From JBEEMU01 sp043778315 (GTDB lineage Bacteria; Bacteroidota; Bacteroidia; Chitinophagales; Saprospiraceae): a stretch of DNA of 6,336 nucleotides. Shown one piece after another: positions 1-3,552 of the stretch (its first letter is position 1; each line of letters starts with the position of its first letter). The position numbers and the translations under genes are program-made. The stretch is taken from contig JAYWGJ010000218.1 in NCBI GenBank assembly GCA_043778315.1, positions 1 through 6,336 on the forward strand, written 5' to 3'. The notes beneath the pieces were generated by a model. It saw nothing but the letters and a program-made list of their open reading frames with translations. It made no database searches and was not told the DNA's origin.

Positions 1-306
1 AAATCGACGCTCAAAGCGGAGTCGTTCGCTACGCTCGACCAAGTAGTAACGATACTCAAAAACAATCCGAACCACCGCGCTAATATCGCGGGACACACCG
101 ACAGCCAGGGCAGCGCGCCCAAAAATCTTACACTTTCTGCGGCACGAGCTAAAACCTGCTTAGATTATTTAGCGAGTAAAGGCATCGCGGCTACGCGCCT
201 CACCTCGAGTGGCGAAGGTGACACTGTACCCGTTGCCGACAACAAAACGCCCGAAGGCAGAGCGCGCAACCGCCGCGTAGAATTCAAATTGTATTTGCCG
301 AAATAG
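1..306 (+). CDS. OmpA-family C-terminal (peptidoglycan-binding) domain protein, 5' end missing
   Basis: The reading frame is open from the first base and ends at TAG 304-306, giving the last 101 residues of a larger protein. The sequence is a nearly complete OmpA C-terminal domain. It shows the AGHTDSQGS segment (visible residues 30-38), then N-x-x-L-S-x-x-R-A (42-50), a GI...RL...G-x-G segment, and the closing EGRARNRRVEF. In this family the Asp of the HTD motif (visible residue 34) and the Arg of the SAARA segment (49) bind the diaminopimelate of peptidoglycan. The protein therefore most likely anchors an outer-membrane or periplasmic component to the cell wall. The N-terminal half lies outside the window, so it cannot be told whether this is a beta-barrel porin, a Pal-like lipoprotein or a TPR/PD40-OmpA fusion common in Bacteroidota. 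The domain ends four residues after the RRVEF motif, so the true C-terminus is present. Confidence 0.93.
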   Translation, partial: KSTLKAESFATLDQVVTILKNNPNHRANIAGHTDSQGSAPKNLTLSAARAKTCLDYLASKGIAATRLTSSGEGDTVPVADNKTPEGRARNRRVEFKLYLPK

Positions 307-333
307 TGGATATATTGATGTCTAATACATAGC

Positions 334-371
334 AAAAGCCCTCGTCTTGCAGCAGCAGGGCAAGGGCTTTT
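334..371 (+). terminator. Intrinsic terminator of the OmpA-family gene
   Basis: The arms AAAAGCCC (334-341) and GGGCTTTT (364-371) pair perfectly. The stem continues inward as TTGC (347-350) with GCAA (360-363), leaving a five-base bulge (342-346) on the left arm and a nine-base loop (351-359). The right arm ends in a T run, as expected for rho-independent termination, and starts 28 bases after the stop codon. The A4/T4 flanks could let it work on both strands, but no minus-strand gene points at it within the window. Confidence 0.85.
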
Positions 372-458
372 CATTAATTTCTGACTACAAATTTACCACC
401 TTTTCTGTATTTTTACTTACTTTTAATCCGTTTAACCTGCCACTTATGGAATATGTAT

Positions 459-486
459 TTTGTATAAATAAAAATGCTTACTTTTG
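459..486 (+). promoter_or_regulatory. Putative Bacteroidota-type promoter for aroK
   Basis: TACTTTTG at 479-486 matches the Bacteroidota -7 consensus TAnnTTTG exactly, and TTTG at 459-462 is a candidate -33 element. The spacer is 16 bases, slightly shorter than the 17-23 usually quoted for this promoter class. Transcription would begin near 493. The transcript leader would then consist mostly of the heptad array just downstream. This is a motif match, not a measured start site. Confidence 0.5.
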
Positions 487-506
487 CTTTCGCAGTAATG
501 CCGATA

Positions 507-562
507 AAATCGTTAATCGTTAATTACTAATCGTTAATTACTAATCGTTAATCGTTAATCAC
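507..562 (+). repeat. Heptad array 1 (TAATNNN x7 plus one degenerate unit)
   Basis: Seven contiguous 7-bp units run from 514 to 562: TAATCGT, TAATTAC, TAATCGT, TAATTAC, TAATCGT, TAATCGT, TAATCAC. A degenerate unit, AAATCGT, precedes them at 507-513. The phase is unbroken over 56 bp, and the pattern TAATCGT-TAATTAC is itself repeated as a 14-mer. The array ends in TAATCACTG, as in the other arrays of this window, and stops 5 bp before the proposed aroK start. Because every unit carries TAA and 7 is not a multiple of 3, the array places stop codons in all three sense frames. Confidence 0.95.
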
Positions 563-567
563 TGCTT

Positions 568-1086
568 TTGTCACAACAACTCTTTACCGATTTGGCGGCG
601 TTGCTGCCTAAACCTATCTTTTTGGTGGGTATGCCAGGCTGCGGCAAAACGACTTTCGGGCTCCACTTAGCGGAGCGGTTCGGGGTTAATTTTGTGGATT
701 TAGATGCCGTTATCACGCGAGAAGAAGGCATAAGTATTGGTCATATTTTTGCCGAAAACGGCGAAGATTATTTTCGTATGATAGAGCGAATTGCGCTCAC
801 GCCTTTGCTCCACCTATCCAACACGATAATAGCTACGGGCGGCGGAACACCTTGTTTTTATCAAAATATGGAGATGATGAATAAGTACGGCGCGACGGTA
901 TGGCTCGACGCGCCACTCCCATTCATCATCAATAATGTACAAAAAGAACGCACCGCGAACCCTCGCAAACGTCCGCTTCTCGCCGACGGCGACAGGTCTG
1001 TCACCGAAATGATAGAGGATTTGTACGCGCGGCGCAAGCCGTTTTACGAAACTGCCCAAATCGTCGTGCGAATAGAAATAATATAA
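568..1086 (+). CDS. aroK: Shikimate kinase
   Basis: This cytoplasmic P-loop kinase phosphorylates shikimate at the 3-hydroxyl with ATP, the fifth step of the chorismate pathway. The 172-residue length is typical. Walker A is GMPGCGKT (residues 21-28). The FVDLD segment (42-46) supplies the shikimate-binding Asp. GEDYFRMIE (65-73) carries the substrate-binding Arg70, GGG at 91-93 is the Walker B-side glycine loop, and a basic lid segment with NPRKRPLL follows near 130-140. A late Arg lies in YARRKPFY. The ATGGGTPCF wording is characteristic of Bacteroidota enzymes. The start is the uncertain part: an in-frame TAA at 556-558, inside the heptad array, closes the frame, and no ATG lies between it and the P-loop. 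TTG 568 is the most likely start and CTG 562 an alternative; the first in-frame ATG is inside Walker A. No Shine-Dalgarno is visible. The gene stands alone and converges with batB. Confidence 0.95.
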   Translation: MSQQLFTDLAALLPKPIFLVGMPGCGKTTFGLHLAERFGVNFVDLDAVITREEGISIGHIFAENGEDYFRMIERIALTPLLHLSNTIIATGGGTPCFYQNMEMMNKYGATVWLDAPLPFIINNVQKERTANPRKRPLLADGDRSVTEMIEDLYARRKPFYETAQIVVRIEII

Positions 1087-1146
1087 GGAACGCGTTCAAA
1101 ATAAGTTAATATATGCTCACTTGTATGGGCTACGCCCGTTCACTGC

Positions 1147-1177
1147 AAATAATGGTAGTTTTGCTACCTTTATTTTT
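1147..1177 (+). terminator. Hairpin terminator between convergent aroK and batB
   Basis: The arms at 1147-1158 (AAATAATGGTAG) and 1164-1175 (CTACCTTTATTT) pair over 12 positions with one T:T mismatch around a TTTTG loop. The right arm runs into a T-rich tail, which suits termination of aroK 60 bases after its stop codon. On the minus strand the hairpin is not followed by a T run, so it is a weaker candidate for stopping batB transcripts. A smaller hairpin, GGGC-TAC-GCCC, lies just upstream at 1127-1137. Confidence 0.65.
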
Positions 1178-1267
1178 GTTCATGCCAAAAATGCCTTAGA
1201 TTTGCTTCGCCACAATATTCAGTACTTTATTTTCTCTTCATTCCTTACACAGATATGTAGTACCTTT

Positions 1268-2299
1268 CTACACCCTAAATATATCTCGTTTCACCCACCA
1301 ATTACTCGTGCGGTAGCTAAACGCAAGTTCTGCACAAAGACATAGCAAGCCCAAAAAGGCGAAATATTGGTAATAACTTTCGTATTCGCTAAACATACGC
1401 GCCTCAAACTCGCGCTTCTCGAGCTTATCCACCGCTTTTTTGAGGGAGACGGTGATTTGTTCGTTGTCGCTCAGGTTGTAGTACGAGCCTTTACCTGCGG
1501 CGGCGAGTTCGCGGAGCATCGGCTCGTTGAGGCGTGATACGACGGTTTTGCCCGACTCATCTATTTTGTAGCGCGGAATGCTGTTTTCCATGCCGTCGGG
1601 GATTTTCGCACCCGCCGCACTACCTACGCCCACCGTAAATACCAAAATATCTTTAGCGGCAGCGGCGGTCACTTCGCGTAGCGCATCGGAGTCGTGGTCT
1701 TCGCCGTCCGTGATGATGATGAGGGCTTTATGCGTCTTGTCGTCGGGTGCGAAAGCGCGGCTTGCCATTTGTACGGCTTCGCCGATAGCCGTGCCTTGTG
1801 TAGATGCCATGTCAGGCGACGCGGAGCGGACAAAAACCTGCGCGGCGGCATAGTCGGAAGTGAGCGGCATCTGCAAATACGCATTGCCCGCGAAAGCAAT
1901 AGTCCCTATTCGATTACCTTTAAGTTCATCTATTAGCTTGATAGTGAACTGTTTAGCCCGGTCTAAACGGTTGGGTAGCAAGTCCTCGGCGAGCATCGAT
2001 CGCGATACATCTAACCCAACAAAAACATCGACGCTTTTCCGTTTTACGCGCTCCTTTCGTGTTCCAAACTGCGGGTTAGCAGCAGCAATCAACAGACAGA
2101 CCCAACCGATAACAAAGAACGTAAACTTGATACCGCGCTTGGCAGGCGCGTAATTAGTGAGTAGCCGCATGACCGAAGGGAGATATCCGAAGGTACGCAA
2201 GGCTTGCAGCCGCGCCCGCCCGCTCCACCAAAAAGCGGCGATGAGTAGCGGCACTAATAGTAAGCCGTAGAGAAATTCAATGTGCTCGAGTCGGAACAT
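1268..2299 (-). CDS. batB: VWA-domain membrane protein, BatB-like (aerotolerance family)
   Basis: The 343-residue protein has the Bat layout: a membrane segment near residues 8-25, a second near 57-76 ending in AAANPQFG, a von Willebrand factor A domain around 88-290, and a C-terminal membrane segment near 307-328. The metal-ion site is intact: DVSRS (Asp97, Ser99, Ser101), Thr170 in QGTAIG, and Asp198 in ITDGED. The phrases LDVSRSMLAEDLLPNRLDRAK and PLTSDY fit BatB better than BatA. Bat proteins were named for aerotolerance in Bacteroides fragilis; they are thought to form an envelope complex, and the biochemical role is unsettled. They normally sit in a moxR-DUF58-batA-batB-batC-batD run, but here the neighbours are a convergent aroK and a divergent terC, so this copy is alone. 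ATG 2299-2297 is preceded by an A run (AAAAA) rather than a Shine-Dalgarno, and heptad array 2 begins 9 bp upstream. The choice of BatB over another VWA paralogue is fairly but not fully secure. Confidence 0.88.
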   Translation of the reverse strand: MFRLEHIEFLYGLLLVPLLIAAFWWSGRARLQALRTFGYLPSVMRLLTNYAPAKRGIKFTFFVIGWVCLLIAAANPQFGTRKERVKRKSVDVFVGLDVSRSMLAEDLLPNRLDRAKQFTIKLIDELKGNRIGTIAFAGNAYLQMPLTSDYAAAQVFVRSASPDMASTQGTAIGEAVQMASRAFAPDDKTHKALIIITDGEDHDSDALREVTAAAAKDILVFTVGVGSAAGAKIPDGMENSIPRYKIDESGKTVVSRLNEPMLRELAAAGKGSYYNLSDNEQITVSLKKAVDKLEKREFEARMFSEYESYYQYFAFLGLLCLCAELAFSYRTSNWWVKRDIFRV

Positions 2300-2308
2300 T
2301 TTTTGGCA

Positions 2309-2336
2309 GTGATTAGCGATAAACGATTAGTGATGA
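2309..2336 (-). repeat. Heptad array 2, reading toward batB
   Basis: Read on the minus strand the four units are TCATCAC, TAATCGT, TTATCGC and TAATCAC, in unbroken 7-bp phase. The first and third are one-base variants of TAATCAC and TAATCGC. The array ends in TAATCACTG, then CCAAAAA and the batB ATG, so the last unit ends 9 bp before the start codon. It is the only array in minus orientation, and the only one placed before a minus-strand start. Confidence 0.85.
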
Positions 2337-2361
2337 ATGCCGTCGGTGACAAACGCGGGTA

Positions 2362-2383
2362 GAGACGAGGCATACCTTGTATC
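2362..2383. repeat. Imperfect hairpin, possibly a decayed palindromic repeat
   Basis: GAGACGAGG (2362-2370) pairs with CCTTGTATC (2375-2383) around the loop CATA, with one mismatch and one G:T pair. The preceding bases GTA and the GAGACG core resemble the GTAGAGACG...CGTCTCTAC type of short dispersed palindrome seen in some bacterial genomes. Only one copy is in the window, so membership in a repeat family is inference. Confidence 0.4.
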
Positions 2384-2509
2384 GCACATCAAAATAACCT
2401 CGCGGTGACTTATTTTTTTATTAAAATAATTAAAATCATATTCAGACGGAACTTTTTTAAATGGCGATGCGTTGTTTTTGTATCATAATATTATCGCTGC
2501 TCAAAAAAC

Positions 2510-2544
2510 TAATCACTGAACACTAATCGTTAATCACTAATTTC
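2510..2544 (+). repeat. Heptad array 3, upstream of the terC promoter
   Basis: Five contiguous units are TAATCAC, TGAACAC, TAATCGT, TAATCAC and TAATTTC. The second and fifth are diverged but keep the 7-bp phase. The array stops exactly where the candidate -33 element of terC (TTTG 2545-2548) begins. It would therefore lie upstream of the terC transcript, unlike array 1, which lies inside the predicted aroK leader. Confidence 0.88.
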
Positions 2545-2572
2545 TTTGTTTGTCACAAAAGTAGTAATTTTG
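2545..2572 (+). promoter_or_regulatory. Putative Bacteroidota-type promoter for terC
   Basis: TAATTTTG at 2565-2572 matches TAnnTTTG exactly, with TTTG at 2545-2548 as candidate -33 element and a 16-base spacer, the same spacing as at aroK. Transcription would begin near 2579 and leave a leader of about 67 bases. No riboswitch-like fold is evident in that leader. Confidence 0.55.
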
Positions 2573-2587
2573 CAACTTAAAAAGCAA
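2556..2587 (-). promoter_or_regulatory. Possible minus-strand promoter for batB, overlapping the terC promoter
   Basis: On the minus strand TACTTTTG (2563 back to 2556) matches TAnnTTTG, and TTG at 2587-2585 lies 21 bases upstream, a normal spacing for this class. It would give batB a leader of about 250 bases spanning arrays 3 and 2. No better TAnnTTTG match was found nearer batB. The long leader makes this tentative. Confidence 0.25.
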
Positions 2588-2645
2588 TCAAATAGCAATA
2601 TAAATTAGAATATAAAAATCGTATAATAACAATTAAACCGTAAAG

Positions 2646-3464
2646 ATGGAACACATCCTGCAATTATTGGCTTCGCCCGAAGCGTATTTGAGTTTAATTA
2701 CGCTCACTTTTTTAGAAATTATATTAGGTATTGACAATATAATTTTTGTGGCAATAGTTGCCAATAAGCTACCTGTAGCGCAGCAAAAACGCGGTCGCAA
2801 CATCGGTTTGGTACTTGCGATGGTGTTTCGCGTTATATTATTATTTTTTATCGGCTTCATATTGAGCCTCAAAGAGCCACTATTTACCATTCCGTTTATC
2901 GAGAATCACGAGACACACCTGCCGCATGGCATGAGCATCAAAGACTTGATTTTGCTTTCAGGCGGTTTGTTTTTGATGTATAAAGCGGTAACCGAAATAC
3001 ACGAAAAACTCGAGGGTCACACCGAAGAAACTCGCAATGTAAAGGTAGAAGGTATCGGCGCAGTGATGTTGCAAATAGCTGCCGTGAACATTATTTTTTC
3101 TATCGATAGCATTTTAGCGGCTATCAAACTCACCTCCGAAATACCGATTATGATGGCGGCGGTGATATTGAGTATGTTGATAACGATTGCTTTTTCTACT
3201 GCGGTGAGCAATTTTGTGAACAAACACCCGTCTATACAGTTACTCGCGCTGTCGTTTCTGATTTTGCTCGGTGTGATGTTGGTCGCAGAGTCGTTTGGGC
3301 AGGACGCACCGAAAGGCTACCTTTATTTTGGTATCATGTTTTCGCTCGCCGTCGAGATGTTGAATATGCGTTACCGCAAAAAACAAGAACCCGTACAACT
3401 GCACGGCATACTCGATGATGCGCGAGATGAAAACGTGGACGGCTTTATGGAAGACGAGAACTAA
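2646..3464 (+). CDS. TerC-family integral membrane protein (YgdQ-like, no CBS domains)
   Basis: The 272-residue protein is hydrophobic throughout with about seven membrane segments, close in wording to the E. coli YgdQ type: TFLEIILGIDNIIF (residues 21-34), LILLSGGLFLMYKA (101-114), IIFSIDSILAA (149-159), HPSIQLLALSFLILLG and PKGYLYF. Acidic residues in the first and mid membrane segments (Glu24, Asp30, Asp154) are the family's conserved intramembrane charges. TerC relatives Alx, YceF and YkoY are linked to manganese export or delivery of metal to exported enzymes, but the substrate here cannot be read from sequence. Oddly, Asn148 stands where many relatives have Asp before IIFS. The tail after residue 240 is soluble and acidic (ending DGFMEDEN) and takes the place of the CBS pair found in longer members. 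The ATG at 2646 follows an A-rich leader. The stop directly precedes an A8 tract belonging to the terminator of the opposite gene. Confidence 0.9.
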   Translation: MEHILQLLASPEAYLSLITLTFLEIILGIDNIIFVAIVANKLPVAQQKRGRNIGLVLAMVFRVILLFFIGFILSLKEPLFTIPFIENHETHLPHGMSIKDLILLSGGLFLMYKAVTEIHEKLEGHTEETRNVKVEGIGAVMLQIAAVNIIFSIDSILAAIKLTSEIPIMMAAVILSMLITIAFSTAVSNFVNKHPSIQLLALSFLILLGVMLVAESFGQDAPKGYLYFGIMFSLAVEMLNMRYRKKQEPVQLHGILDDARDENVDGFMEDEN

Positions 3465-3465
3465 T

Positions 3466-3502
3466 AAAAAAAACGTTTACGAAGCCTCGAGGGCTTCACA
3501 AA
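3466..3502 (-). terminator. Intrinsic terminator of the MuiA-family gene
   Basis: GAAGCC (3481-3486) pairs with GGCTTC (3492-3497) around a TCGAG loop. GTTT/AAAC outside it adds four pairs after a 2x2 internal mismatch. On the plus strand there is no T run after the hairpin, but the A8 tract at 3466-3473 becomes T8 right after it on the minus strand. It is therefore oriented to stop transcripts of the leftward gene, and starts two bases past the terC stop codon. It may also give terC transcripts a 3' hairpin. Confidence 0.75.
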
Positions 3503-3513
3503 CACTTTGTCAT

Positions 3514-3548
3514 TCATCACTAATCGCTAATCACTGAAAACTAATGGC
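3514..3548 (+). repeat. Heptad array 4, between convergent terC and the MuiA-family gene
   Basis: Five units in phase are TCATCAC, TAATCGC, TAATCAC, TGAAAAC and TAATGGC, with the familiar TAATCACTG inside. The TGAAAAC unit mirrors TGAACAC in array 3, including its position after TAATCAC. The array ends 4 bp from the stop codon of the minus-strand gene, so that gene's transcript would carry its complement ahead of the terminator. Confidence 0.85.
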
Positions 3549-3552
3549 TGAT

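Larger units (their letters stand above)
2300..2645. other. Divergent intergenic region batB/terC (346 bp, no gene)
   Basis: No credible coding frame was found here. In order it holds heptad array 2 (2309-2336, reading toward batB), an imperfect hairpin (2362-2383), a long A/T-rich stretch (about 2391-2500) with a second weak hairpin (AAAATAACC at 2391 against TTATTTT at 2410, interrupted by unpaired bases), heptad array 3 (2510-2544, reading toward terC), and overlapping promoter-like boxes near 2545-2592. The terC leader from about 2573 to 2645 is A-rich and shows no evident stable structure. Confidence 0.8.

Noticed and set aside
507..562. Heptad array as a CRISPR array or DnaA-box origin
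   Set aside because: Units are 7 bp with no spacers, no cas genes are present, and no match to the DnaA box TTATCCACA was seen.
1121..1345. 74-codon plus-strand frame between aroK and batB
   Set aside because: It overlaps the 3' end of batB antisense, spans the terminator hairpin, resembles no family and has composition typical of untranslated T-rich DNA.
1578..2153. Several frames opposite or overlapping batB (1578-1853, 1694-1936, 1860-2153, 1669-1899)
   Set aside because: They are frame shadows of a well-supported VWA gene with intact motifs throughout, and show no recognisable domains.
2391..2416. Terminator or attenuator hairpin before a T run
   Set aside because: The outer 7-bp A/T stem is joined to a 2-bp G/C stem only through an asymmetric four-base bulge. 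No plus-strand gene leads into it, so A/T composition is the simpler explanation.
2573..2645. Manganese (yybP-ykoY type) riboswitch upstream of terC
   Set aside because: Such elements often precede terC-family genes, but this leader is short, A-rich and lacks the paired helices and conserved loops of that class.
1268..3464. batB plus terC as a tellurite-resistance type (Ter/VWA) stress system
   Set aside because: The VWA protein is of the membrane Bat type and the TerC protein is YgdQ-like. No TerD, TerB, TerZ or ATP-grasp gene is present, so the adjacency is most simply chance.
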